Positions 40,446-47,533 of a stretch of 64,000 nt of DNA are shown in pieces. Position 1 is the stretch's first letter, and every line of letters starts with the position of its first letter. Origin of the DNA: a virus; IMG/VR virus record IMGVR_UViG_3300042309_002885, positions 57,926-121,925 of that record. One strand, written 5' to 3'. The notes beneath the pieces are model-generated. The model worked only from the letters and a program-made list of their open reading frames with translations, searched no databases and was not told the DNA's origin. The translations under genes were made by a program, and so were the position numbers.

Positions 40446-41142
40446 TTTTATAAAAGCTCTTGAAGCTATTTCGAAAATAAACGATTCCGCCATTCTCTCG
40501 TTTAAAGAAGCAGAAAACAAACAGATAACCTCTATTGCATCATCTGTAGATAATACAATGATTATCTACTGCGAGATGGGCGGTATTGAATCAGATTTTC
40601 GCGGTAATTTAAATATACCTGACATAAAAAAACTTGTACGTGTTTTAGATGCAATACAAGCAGACGAAGTGATTCTAACCATTAATAATAATAGTATAGA
40701 ATATACCGGTAAGACATCGAGATTTAAATATCATATGTATGAAGATGGATTTCTTGTACCGCCTACTATTAACATTAGTAAGGTGCAAGGATTTGCTTAT
40801 GATATAAATTTTACTCTCAAAAAAGATACAATACAATCAATAATAAGAGGAAGTGCCTTTGCAACCGATACAAATAAACTTTATCTATATACGTTAGATA
40901 ACAGGCTTAAGGGAGAGTTAACAGATAGATCACGACACAATACAGATGTTTTTGAACTTGATTTAGGTGAAGTTGCTTTCGATCTATCTCCTATCCCCTT
41001 TAATCTTGATAACATAAAATTAGTGTCTCTTGTTACAAATGATATTAGCTTTGGTATTAATACAAAATATGGCGTTTCTATTATTGATATACAAGATAGT
41101 GATATTAAATTAAAATATATACTAACATCACTAACACAATGA
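40408..41142 (+). CDS. 45: Sliding clamp gp45
   Basis: The start at 40408 (MHLKKVKILNRPNF) gives 244 residues, close to T4 gp45 (228); an ATG at 40381 is also in frame. Key segments: NFIKALEAISKINDSAILSF, TMIIYCEMGG, FRGNLNIPDIKKLVRVLDAI and KYHMYEDGFLVPPTINISKV. The repeated beta-alpha-beta layout and the N(I/L)...L..VL..I helix match phage clamps. It tethers gp43 and also activates late transcription with gp55. Position and neighbours support the call. Confidence 0.8.
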   Translation: MHLKKVKILNRPNFIKALEAISKINDSAILSFKEAENKQITSIASSVDNTMIIYCEMGGIESDFRGNLNIPDIKKLVRVLDAIQADEVILTINNNSIEYTGKTSRFKYHMYEDGFLVPPTINISKVQGFAYDINFTLKKDTIQSIIRGSAFATDTNKLYLYTLDNRLKGELTDRSRHNTDVFELDLGEVAFDLSPIPFNLDNIKLVSLVTNDISFGINTKYGVSIIDIQDSDIKLKYILTSLTQ

Positions 41143-41471
41143 CAAATACAAAGCGCAATAAAATAACAACATTATCGTATTTCATTAAAAGGTTAAAAGA
41201 TAGTGGCTTTCTAGTGTGGAAAATTTGCAATATTTACCCGGAACATGACCCACGCAGATGGACAGTAATGGTAGATCCCGGCAATACTTCCGTCTTTATT
41301 ACATGCTTTGAAAATAAAAACTTCAAAAGCGAAAAGATGTTTGAGTTTAATGATGGAGGAATCCGCTTTCCGCGTAACTTTTCGTTAATAACAAACTCCA
41401 TGGAAGTAATTGTTACGACGTTGCTAGATAAGGGTGTTACGCAATTAAATAATACAACAAATGAAGCGTGA
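41139..41471 (+). CDS. Conserved phage protein of unknown function
   Basis: A 110-residue protein. LSYFIKRLKDSGFLVWKI and DPRRWTVMVDPGNTSVFITCFEN are followed by FEFNDGGIRFPRNFSLITNSMEVIV. The SYFIKRL.DSG, DPR.WTVM.DPG..SVFITC and DGG pattern recurs in T4-like marine phages beside the clamp gene. Its start overlaps the gp45 stop by 4 bases, so it is likely coupled to the clamp. Function unknown. Confidence 0.6.
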   Translation: MTNTKRNKITTLSYFIKRLKDSGFLVWKICNIYPEHDPRRWTVMVDPGNTSVFITCFENKNFKSEKMFEFNDGGIRFPRNFSLITNSMEVIVTTLLDKGVTQLNNTTNEA

Positions 41472-41745
41472 TGATAGAGATTCGTTTTCAGAAGATGAAA
41501 TAAAAAACCTTATACGTGAAGCGCTTAAGGTTAATATTGAAGATAAAAAAGCAGCTGTAAGTAAATTAAAAATAGATACAGCTCTTATATCAACTGTAAA
41601 AGAGTTTCTTAATACGTTTGCTATTATAGGTTACGATCTTAGCGGCGAACCGGTTGTTTTAAAATACGCAAAATCTCAAATGGAGAAGGATGCTCTAAAT
41701 ACTATTATTATGAAATACTTAACGTATGTCATGTATGAAGGTTAA
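41461..41745 (+). CDS. Small helical protein of unknown function
   Basis: A 94-residue protein: SFSEDEIKNLIREALKVNIEDKKAAVSKLK, then FLNTFAIIGYDLSGEPVVLKYAKSQMEKDALNTII. It is overlapped by 11 bases at both ends and sits between gp45 and the RNase H. GYDLSGEPV is a possible loop motif. No family recognised. It is part of the coupled gp45-gp61 gene chain. Confidence 0.5.
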   Translation: MKRDDRDSFSEDEIKNLIREALKVNIEDKKAAVSKLKIDTALISTVKEFLNTFAIIGYDLSGEPVVLKYAKSQMEKDALNTIIMKYLTYVMYEG

Positions 41746-42055
41746 GAGTTTAATAAGACCTGGTGATATATATGCAGTACATACCGGAGCATACGCCGGT
41801 GAAATGCTGCTATGTATAAAAGTTAACAAGGCAGCGTATTGTTTCTTATCTATACCAAATTTAATTAACAGGGATATAGATATACCAGTTGTTAATAATG
41901 CAATTGAGACTAAAATTATACAGTATATAGAAAATGTCCCAAAATTTGTGCTCAAAACAAGTACGGAGCAATATAAACATAATGAAAAAGCTAATAATAG
42001 ACGGAAACAACCTAATACACAGAACGTATTGGGTGGCAAAGACTCAATCAGCTAA
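41735..42055 (+). CDS. Small protein of unknown function upstream of RNase H
   Basis: The start at 41735 (MKVKSLIRPG) gives 106 residues; ATGs at 41726 and 41731 exist, with only 41726 in frame. SLIRPGDIYAVHTGAYAGEMLLCIKV resembles a short SH3-like barrel, which is common in small phage proteins. The C-terminal tail is basic (ANNRRKQPN). Its end overlaps the next start by 74 bases, a long overlap. Function unknown. Confidence 0.45.
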   Translation: MKVKSLIRPGDIYAVHTGAYAGEMLLCIKVNKAAYCFLSIPNLINRDIDIPVVNNAIETKIIQYIENVPKFVLKTSTEQYKHNEKANNRRKQPNTQNVLGGKDSIS

Positions 42056-42860
42056 AGCTGGATTCAGTTGCATAGAAAAAATTAACAATTTACATATATA
42101 TTTTACACTAAATGCAATATTTTCGTATGTATCACAATTTGCACCATCTGACATATTTGTTGTTTGGGATGAAAAGCCAGATTATCGTGAAAATCTACGT
42201 AAAAAAGAATTTTTAGATTATAAGAATAATAGAAGTAGTGATATTTCACCACATCAAAACAATCAAATTATAAAGGATATACTAAAACACATAGGTGTTG
42301 TGTCAATTTTTCCGAGAGATCTTGAGGCTGATGATGTTGTATCTTTTATATGTAGAAAGTTTCTTGTAGACTATAAAAATACAATAATATCTGCCGATAA
42401 AGATTTTCTACAACTTGTAAATAAGGATACATCTCTATACGACCCTATACGAAAGTTTGAATATAATGATAAGACATTTAAGGAGAAGACAGGGTTCGAA
42501 AACACTGTTGATTGGCTTAATGTAAAATGTCTTCTAGGAGATAAATCGGATAACGTCCCCGGTATACCCAAGTTTACTAAGCGTAAGGTTGATCTTTTTC
42601 TTAAAAAGAATATAATTTTAACAGAGGGGGAACGGCATATTTTTAACAGAAACTACGATCTATTTAACCTATCACGAATCGATACATTATACGAAGAGCA
42701 AGAATATTATTTTAGTCAATTACAACAAAAAAGAGAAGATAATTGGAAGGCCTTTGTTGACGAATGTACAACGCGGCAATTTAATAATATATTAAAGAAA
42801 CGCGAAGCGTGGTATAGCCTCTTTTTTCTTAAAAATAAACTTAAAGAACTCTTTGTATGA
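41982..42860 (+). CDS. rnh: RNase H/5'-3' exonuclease (flap endonuclease family, T4 Rnh-like)
   Basis: The start at 41982 (MKKLIIDGNNLIHRTYW) gives 292 residues, near T4 RNase H (305). KLIIDGNN, IFVVWDEKPDYRENL, PRDLEADDVVSFICRKF, TIISADKDFLQLV and CLLGDKSDNVPGIPKFT supply the acidic metal residues and the helix-hairpin-helix turn of the FEN superfamily. It removes RNA primers on the lagging strand. The end overlaps the primase start by 4 bases. Confidence 0.85.
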   Translation: MKKLIIDGNNLIHRTYWVAKTQSAKAGFSCIEKINNLHIYFTLNAIFSYVSQFAPSDIFVVWDEKPDYRENLRKKEFLDYKNNRSSDISPHQNNQIIKDILKHIGVVSIFPRDLEADDVVSFICRKFLVDYKNTIISADKDFLQLVNKDTSLYDPIRKFEYNDKTFKEKTGFENTVDWLNVKCLLGDKSDNVPGIPKFTKRKVDLFLKKNIILTEGERHIFNRNYDLFNLSRIDTLYEEQEYYFSQLQQKREDNWKAFVDECTTRQFNNILKKREAWYSLFFLKNKLKELFV

Positions 42861-43903
42861 TTGCAATACCTAGTGAATATATTGTAGAAAAATTCTTCGA
42901 ATATGTTTATCAACCCAGGTATAACAAATATAACAACACATATCAAGGGGGGTGCTGTATTTGTAAAGAGGGAGGCTCGCTCGGTAAAAAAAGACGGTGT
43001 TATTATATACCAAAAAATGATAATATATTTTGTCATAATTGCGGCTGGTCTAGTAAGCCTTTTAAATGGGTAAAGGAGGTTACAGGTAAAACTGATATAG
43101 ATATTATTAACGATATAAAAGAATATGACACTACAACAGCAGCACCTATTCACATACCAACTGAAATAAGCCCTAAGCAACAGAGTAAGACTTTACCTGA
43201 TGATTGTATAAATTTGTTCGACCCTACACAGTTAAATTTTTACAAAGAAAACCTGATAGTTCAAAGCTGTATTAAAATTATTCAACATCGCCGACTTGAT
43301 ACCGCAATTAATAGGCCAGAAAAACTATTTATATCGTTAACAGATACCGTACATAAAAACAGACTCATTATACCGTTTATAAACGAATCTAATGAAATTG
43401 AATTCTATCAATCTCGATCTATCACCACACAAGATATTAAAACGAGACCGAAATATATATCACGTATAAATGCTGAAAAAACACTCTTTAATATAAACAA
43501 AATTAGCGGAGAATACAATTATGTATTTATTTTTGAAGGACCTTTAAACGCTTTCTTTACACGAAATAGCGTTGCTGTTGCAGGTATAACAGAAAGGGGG
43601 CAGACATCCTTTACAAAACGACAGCAAGAGCAAATCGACAGTGTTCTTGCATGGTATAAAAAAGTGTGGGTTTTAGATAGTCAATGGCTAGATAACGCAT
43701 CACTCTCAAAGACAGAAATTCTCCTAAAAAATAATGAGGCAGTTTTTATATGGCCAGAGCAAATAGGCACGAAATACAAAGACTTTAATGATTTGTGTAT
43801 AGCAGGTAAAAGAGATGAAATTACGCATGGCTTTATACTAAAAAACACCTTCAGCGGACTTGAAGGTGTTTTTAGACTTGCAAATATTAAAAATAAACGT
43901 TAA
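42857..43903 (+). CDS. 61: DNA primase gp61
   Basis: A 348-residue protein, close to T4 gp61 (342). The N-terminal zinc site is GGCCICKEGG ... FCHNCGW (Cys33-36 and Cys59/62). RLIIPFINESNEIEFYQSR and YVFIFEGPLNAFFTRNSVAVAG are the Toprim-like catalytic block. VWVLDSQWLDNA is the next metal strand. It makes RNA primers for gp43 and works with helicase gp41. The 3' end contains a bidirectional terminator hairpin and overlaps the convergent gene at 43900 by 4 bases. Confidence 0.85.
   Translation: MIAIPSEYIVEKFFEYVYQPRYNKYNNTYQGGCCICKEGGSLGKKRRCYYIPKNDNIFCHNCGWSSKPFKWVKEVTGKTDIDIINDIKEYDTTTAAPIHIPTEISPKQQSKTLPDDCINLFDPTQLNFYKENLIVQSCIKIIQHRRLDTAINRPEKLFISLTDTVHKNRLIIPFINESNEIEFYQSRSITTQDIKTRPKYISRINAEKTLFNINKISGEYNYVFIFEGPLNAFFTRNSVAVAGITERGQTSFTKRQQEQIDSVLAWYKKVWVLDSQWLDNASLSKTEILLKNNEAVFIWPEQIGTKYKDFNDLCIAGKRDEITHGFILKNTFSGLEGVFRLANIKNKR
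43841..43873. terminator. Bidirectional intrinsic terminator inside the gene 61 3' end
   Basis: A perfect 13-bp stem, AAAAACACCTTCA / TGAAGGTGTTTTT, with a 7-base loop. The A5 start and T5 end make it a terminator in both directions. It lies in the last 63 coding bases of gene 61, at the convergent junction with the gene at 43900. Confidence 0.75.
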
Positions 43904-44325
43904 ACGTATTTTAACGATGTGTTGTTAGATTGCGCTAAAAACCCTTTAAATGATTCTGCGAGCGCTGCTAGTTCAGTTGCAACACGTGCTATTTTACGTT
44001 GCTCAGATTGCTTCATTTTGTCGAAAAGTGTATCAGGTTCTGCGTTAGAAAGTGCAGTTTGTATTGATGACTCTGTACCATTTAACTCTTGAAGAAACTC
44101 TTCCATCGAGCTAATCCATTCTCTTAATTGAGATACCATAACTGCTTCACGTTCTGATAAAGCACGTGAGACAGCTGCATTTGGATCATCAGAACTAGGT
44201 GTAGTATCAAGATCAGTATCAAAAGCATCCTCTGGTGTACCTTTATCAAGCGTGGATACCATTGCCGCTCTATCTTCGTCTTGTTCTTTTAATACTTTAA
44301 AAAATCTATTTTCGAATTTAGTCAT
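43900..44325 (-). CDS. Putative head-targeted protein (LKE leader site)
   Basis: A 141-residue protein starting MTKFENRFFKVLKEQDEDR, with an LKE/Q site after a basic leader. A flexible acidic middle (FDTDLDTTPSSDDPN) leads to helices (REAVMVSQLREWISSMEEFLQELNG, RKIARVATELAALAESFKGFLAQSN). The ATELA.LAESF.G.LAQSN end resembles a conserved tail of marine phage virion proteins. It is driven by a late octamer with exact 5-base spacing. Probably an internal head protein. Confidence 0.6.
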   Translation of the reverse strand: MTKFENRFFKVLKEQDEDRAAMVSTLDKGTPEDAFDTDLDTTPSSDDPNAAVSRALSEREAVMVSQLREWISSMEEFLQELNGTESSIQTALSNAEPDTLFDKMKQSEQRKIARVATELAALAESFKGFLAQSNNTSLKYV

Positions 44326-44330
44326 ACCTT

Positions 44331-44338
44331 TATTTATT
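44331..44338 (-). promoter_or_regulatory. T4-like late promoter (AATAAATA)
   Basis: The octamer on the - strand ends 5 bases before the ATG at 44325. It is 6 bases from a second late octamer facing the other way (44345-44352). Confidence 0.6.
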
Positions 44339-44344
44339 CGTTTG

Positions 44345-44352
44345 CATAAATA
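44345..44352 (+). promoter_or_regulatory. T4-like late promoter (CATAAATA) for the gene at 44359
   Basis: The octamer CATAAATA on the + strand ends 6 bases before the ATG at 44359. It makes a divergent late-promoter pair with the one at 44331-44338. Confidence 0.55.
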
Positions 44353-44358
44353 TTTACA

Positions 44359-44691
44359 ATGTATAATACAAATTCTTCCCCAAATACATCCATGCTACAG
44401 GCTACACCTGCGCTAGATATGGAGATAGGCGATCAGCTTAAACGACACAAGAAAGAAGAACAAGAAACACACGGTGCTCCTGATGTTATACCCTTCACGC
44501 TAGATTCTGCTAAAGAACATATATTTCAAGTATATGTACCACTATCTAAATTAAGAGATCAACTCGTTGCAACAAAAGATGAGCCAAAACGAGATAAAGC
44601 TGCATTAGATAGTGCAATTAGTATTATAGATAAAATACATGATATGTTAGTTTTCAGTATACCTCGTGAGCTTGATAAATTAAAATTATAA
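44359..44691 (+). CDS. Unknown small protein, late-type promoter
   Basis: A 110-residue protein. The N-terminus is flexible (YNTNSSPNTSMLQATPALD), followed by IGDQLKRHKKEEQETHGAPDVIPFTLDSAKEHI and helices (DKAALDSAISIIDKIHDMLVF). It is predicted to be soluble and helical. It is one of the few late-type genes on the + strand. No family recognised. Confidence 0.5.
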   Translation: MYNTNSSPNTSMLQATPALDMEIGDQLKRHKKEEQETHGAPDVIPFTLDSAKEHIFQVYVPLSKLRDQLVATKDEPKRDKAALDSAISIIDKIHDMLVFSIPRELDKLKL

Positions 44692-44705
44692 GTTATTATT
44701 AGTAA

Positions 44706-45110
44706 ATGAACTATCGTTTTATCATACCGCTATTAATAACAATTCTTGTTAGTTTAGGTATAGGCTACATGCTTTCTGACTTTATTAGCTTATGGAAGGG
44801 TGTTGTAGGGGGTATCATAGTACAATTTATTTTACGCTATATTGTCGATGCAATAAAAATTAAAACACAGCCTGTAGATAATACAGATGCTATCCAGGAC
44901 ATAATTGATACACAAACAGTACCCATTACGTGTCCGTGTGGTAAAAACACTTTCTTCGCACCCGTTTTTCATAATAAAGAAAATAACTTTCAGTGTGAGA
45001 AATGCGGTAGTAGGTTTAGAGCCGAAATTAATATAGATACTATTTTACTAACAGAACCTGTTAATTTACAAAACGCTTTCGATCATCTAAAACGAAAGGA
45101 ACTTTCATAA
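44706..45110 (+). CDS. Membrane-anchored zinc-ribbon protein
   Basis: A 134-residue protein. Two hydrophobic segments, FIIPLLITILVSLGIGYML (residues about 5-23) and GVVGGIIVQFILRYIV (about 33-48), are predicted membrane helices with a short turn. After a linker there is a zinc ribbon, TCPCGKNTFFAP ... FQCEKCGSRF (two CxxC/CxC pairs), at about residues 77-105. It probably sits in the inner membrane with the ribbon in the cytoplasm. It is 14 bases after the upstream gene. Function unknown. Confidence 0.6.
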   Translation: MNYRFIIPLLITILVSLGIGYMLSDFISLWKGVVGGIIVQFILRYIVDAIKIKTQPVDNTDAIQDIIDTQTVPITCPCGKNTFFAPVFHNKENNFQCEKCGSRFRAEINIDTILLTEPVNLQNAFDHLKRKELS

Positions 45111-45120
45111 AATAATATAT

Positions 45121-45363
45121 ATGAAAGAATATAAATTTGATCTTAAGAACGGTAAAACAGTAACGATGGATATCGATGAACTCACCCGGTGGGCGTGTCT
45201 AATCGAGGGTATTGAGCAAGTATCACGAAAGTGTGAGCAGTTAGGTGTAAGTACAGAAGGCGACGAGTGGATAAAGCCGCTCGCTTTTCAAAAATATGTT
45301 GAAGAAAGATTTCATTCAATGAAGCACGATCTCACTGTAGAGACAATAATGGGTCGCCTGTAA
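45121..45363 (+). CDS. Unknown small protein
   Basis: An 80-residue protein: MKEYKFDLKNGKTVTMDIDELTRWACLIEGIEQVSRKCEQLG. The first 20 residues form a beta hairpin and the rest is helical (FQKYVEERFHSMKHDLTVETIM). It starts 10 bases after the zinc-ribbon gene. A weak 7-bp hairpin follows its stop (45362-45389), before the convergent glycosyltransferase. No family recognised. Confidence 0.5.
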   Translation: MKEYKFDLKNGKTVTMDIDELTRWACLIEGIEQVSRKCEQLGVSTEGDEWIKPLAFQKYVEERFHSMKHDLTVETIMGRL

Positions 45364-45389
45364 TGGTATATGTAAAGATACTTACCATT

Positions 45390-46295
45390 CTATATTTGCG
45401 TTACCTCAATAGGGCCGCTGTTTTCAATTACACCCTTACAATTGCATCCTTTTGTTGGTTTAGAAAAGATCTCTATAACTTCACGGCGAATGGCTTCTTT
45501 TGTATCCTCTGTGAGCGATGTTTCAAACGCAATTTCTACATCGTCGATATCTAAGCCGAGCTCTACACGCCCTAGGAGATAGTTGCGATATCTATCCTCT
45601 AGAGTATTAGGGTACGGTACTGTTACTCTACTAAATCTATGCAACCAACCTAAAAACGGAAGACACATAACCTTTTTACCGTTAAGTCTGAATTTATCGT
45701 GTATATACATTTCTTCACCACCAAATCCCCGAAATTCAGGGTTAAACCCTAACCAGTGATCTTTTCTACAGGAAAATAAACCTAAGCCTTGACCTTCAAT
45801 TTCGAAAGGATCAGAAGAGCTATCTTTATAGCTAAACGTATCTGTGTCCCACTGACCATACATATGTGCACCCCAGTTGCGATTAAAATGAGTGCTTACA
45901 TTATTAAATGTATCATATATAAGGGGACCATGGAGCAGATTACCTTCGTCATGCCCAGCTTCGTAGAAGTCGATAAGTTTTTTGATAGAGCCTGGCTCTA
46001 AAAGTATATGGCAGTCAATAACAAGTACATAGGGTGTATCAGTAACCTCAAATATTTTATTACGTAAAGAGGTACCTGAGTACTTATCAAAATCTAAATA
46101 CTTAAATGGCTCAGTAACAGAGCTAAACATAAACTCCCTTACAAGCTCTCCTGCTGCTGACTTTGGGTTATTGTTAATAACGACAAACTCTATATCATCT
46201 AGCACCTCTTTGTGAAACATTCTTATAGCTTGGATGGTGAAGTACACACCATCAAAATCATCATATACACACATACCGATTGTAAGCTTGCTCAT
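45390..46295 (-). CDS. Late-expressed family 2 glycosyltransferase
   Basis: A 301-residue protein. LTIGMCVYDDFDGVYFTIQAI, IEFVVINNNPKSAAGELVREF, PYVLVIDCHILLEPGSIKKLIDFY (DCH as the DxD-like site) and FRGFGGEEMYIHDKFRLNGK (GGEE, the catalytic block) give a GT-A enzyme like polypeptide GalNAc- or galactosyltransferases. WLHRFSRVTVPYPNT holds the later metal His. A late octamer precedes it at exactly 5 bases. It lies next to Thr-rich fibre genes, so O-linked sugars on those are a plausible target. Confidence 0.75.
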   Translation of the reverse strand: MSKLTIGMCVYDDFDGVYFTIQAIRMFHKEVLDDIEFVVINNNPKSAAGELVREFMFSSVTEPFKYLDFDKYSGTSLRNKIFEVTDTPYVLVIDCHILLEPGSIKKLIDFYEAGHDEGNLLHGPLIYDTFNNVSTHFNRNWGAHMYGQWDTDTFSYKDSSSDPFEIEGQGLGLFSCRKDHWLGFNPEFRGFGGEEMYIHDKFRLNGKKVMCLPFLGWLHRFSRVTVPYPNTLEDRYRNYLLGRVELGLDIDDVEIAFETSLTEDTKEAIRREVIEIFSKPTKGCNCKGVIENSGPIEVTQI

Positions 46296-46300
46296 ACCTT

Positions 46301-46308
46301 TATTTACA
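46301..46308 (-). promoter_or_regulatory. T4-like late promoter (TGTAAATA)
   Basis: The octamer on the - strand ends 5 bases before the ATG at 46295. One base differs from TATAAATA. Confidence 0.55.
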
Positions 46309-46325
46309 AGCAGTGTATATAAAAA

Positions 46326-47066
46326 TCAAGATATAAAATCCGAAGTAAGAACTTCAACTTCTGTGTTATTATAGACCCCTTCGTGATGCATATTGTAAAG
46401 CTGTAAGGTGCATGGGTCTTTAAACCCTGATATAGGCGTGCAAAAGGAAATACCTGGGTAAACTAAATCTAAATTACTATCATTTATAATTATATAATCA
46501 AGATCTGCAGTGCCTAGGCTAGTAAATTCTAAATTATTTTCATTTCTATAATCAACCTGTATAGATTTATTTGAATTAGAATAAATACACCGAATTATTT
46601 GATTTGTGTCTATAGGATCTGAATAATTAATACTAGATAATGGCTGATAAAAAATTACTTTATTAGCGATATCTCGAATTACGAGTGATCTTGAAGATAT
46701 AGAATTAAAACCAACACCGGTTCTGTAGTTTGAAGATAATGCGCATAACCCTGTTGTATCTATCGTAACGCCCACGAGGTAGTATGGGTAATACGTAGAG
46801 ACAAAATCACCTGATAATATAGTTACGGGTGGTGTATATATCGCTGAATTTGATGCAGTACAGCACATGTATTGACCCGGGACGGTGTCGCTTTCGAATC
46901 CTGTAACGCAAGTTAAAAACGTACAAATACCGTATTCTGGCTCTATGCCTGATATATTATATTTGAAAGACCATATTATATCATAATTAGAATTGTATGG
47001 TATATTGCTGCTATAACTAATATACTTAGCAGTAGGGGGTAGAAAAATATCATCGGGTAGGGTCAT
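46326..47066 (-). CDS. Putative virion surface protein, unknown
   Basis: A 246-residue protein, rich in Ser, Thr, Tyr and Asn with seven or more Cys (YGICTFLTCVTG, YMCCTASN, ISFCTPISGFKDPCTL). It looks beta-rich and extracellular in character, like adhesin or lectin-type domains (SIQVDYRNENNLEFTSLGTADLDYIII). The start overlaps the upstream stop by 4 bases. It lies in the late fibre region. No family recognised. Confidence 0.5.
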   Translation of the reverse strand: MTLPDDIFLPPTAKYISYSSNIPYNSNYDIIWSFKYNISGIEPEYGICTFLTCVTGFESDTVPGQYMCCTASNSAIYTPPVTILSGDFVSTYYPYYLVGVTIDTTGLCALSSNYRTGVGFNSISSRSLVIRDIANKVIFYQPLSSINYSDPIDTNQIIRCIYSNSNKSIQVDYRNENNLEFTSLGTADLDYIIINDSNLDLVYPGISFCTPISGFKDPCTLQLYNMHHEGVYNNTEVEVLTSDFIS

Positions 47067-47293
47067 ATTTTATTGTTTTTTTTAGGAATTAATTCAAAGG
47101 CACAGGTAATGCTATTTATATCTTTAAACGGTTTTGTAAACACAAGTCGGTACCCTATTTTTTGCATTTCTTTTTTAATTGTTTTAAAGAATTCGAGATC
47201 GACATTAATAATTATACTCATTCTCGTCTTATCTAGTAAAACAAAATCTGTAAATTCCTGGCATACATGAACACCTCTTTCGTATACCTCCAT
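47063..47293 (-). CDS. Small protein of unknown function (late)
   Basis: A 76-residue protein with alternating strands and helices: EFTDFVLLDKTRMSIIINVD, LEFFKTIKKEMQKIGYRLVF, SITCAFELIPKKNNKI. A beta-alpha-beta layout is likely. It overlaps the next gene by 4 bases, and a late octamer lies exactly 5 bases upstream. Function unknown; in T4-like phages small genes in this area may be fibre chaperones. Confidence 0.5.
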   Translation of the reverse strand: MEVYERGVHVCQEFTDFVLLDKTRMSIIINVDLEFFKTIKKEMQKIGYRLVFTKPFKDINSITCAFELIPKKNNKI

Positions 47294-47298
47294 ACTAT

Positions 47299-47306
47299 TA
47301 TTTATT
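47299..47306 (-). promoter_or_regulatory. T4-like late promoter (AATAAATA)
   Basis: The octamer on the - strand ends 5 bases before the ATG at 47293. It overlaps the stop codon of the small upstream gene. Confidence 0.6.
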
Positions 47307-47466
47307 GCGATTTAATCATATGTACTATGTTCTGTATTTTTAGATATAGCTTATTGTATTGCTTTAGCTTTTCGTAATCTGTAATGTTAATAGTTAGTGT
47401 TTGAAGTATTTCAAGAATTAAATCGAAATCCTCTTCTGTAACATCTTCAACAGTTATTTCTTGCAT
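47302..47466 (-). CDS. Very small protein, MQEITVED type
   Basis: A 54-residue protein: MQEITVEDVTEEDFDLILEI, then LQTLTINITDYEKLKQYNKL and a helical end, YLKIQNIVHMIKSQ. The N-terminus is acidic and the C-terminus basic and helical. It fills the gap between the genes at 47063 and 47534, and a late-like octamer (ACTAAATA) lies 9 bases upstream. The codon pattern and packing are like its neighbours. Function unknown. Confidence 0.5.
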   Translation of the reverse strand: MQEITVEDVTEEDFDLILEILQTLTINITDYEKLKQYNKLYLKIQNIVHMIKSQ

Positions 47467-47475
47467 ATATATGCC

Positions 47476-47483
47476 TATTTAGT
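47476..47483 (-). promoter_or_regulatory. Possible late promoter (ACTAAATA)
   Basis: An octamer with two differences from TATAAATA, on the - strand, 9 bases before the ATG at 47466. Weak on its own; supported by position. Confidence 0.35.
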
Positions 47484-47533
47484 AATAAAAGCGTTTAAGT
47501 CCATACTAAATTACTTTTGTCATATGGTGTTTG

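Noticed and set aside
45362-45389. AATGGTA...TACCATT inverted repeat between convergent genes
   Set aside because: A 7-bp AT-rich stem with a long loop; terminator function is doubtful, so it was only mentioned with the gene at 45121.
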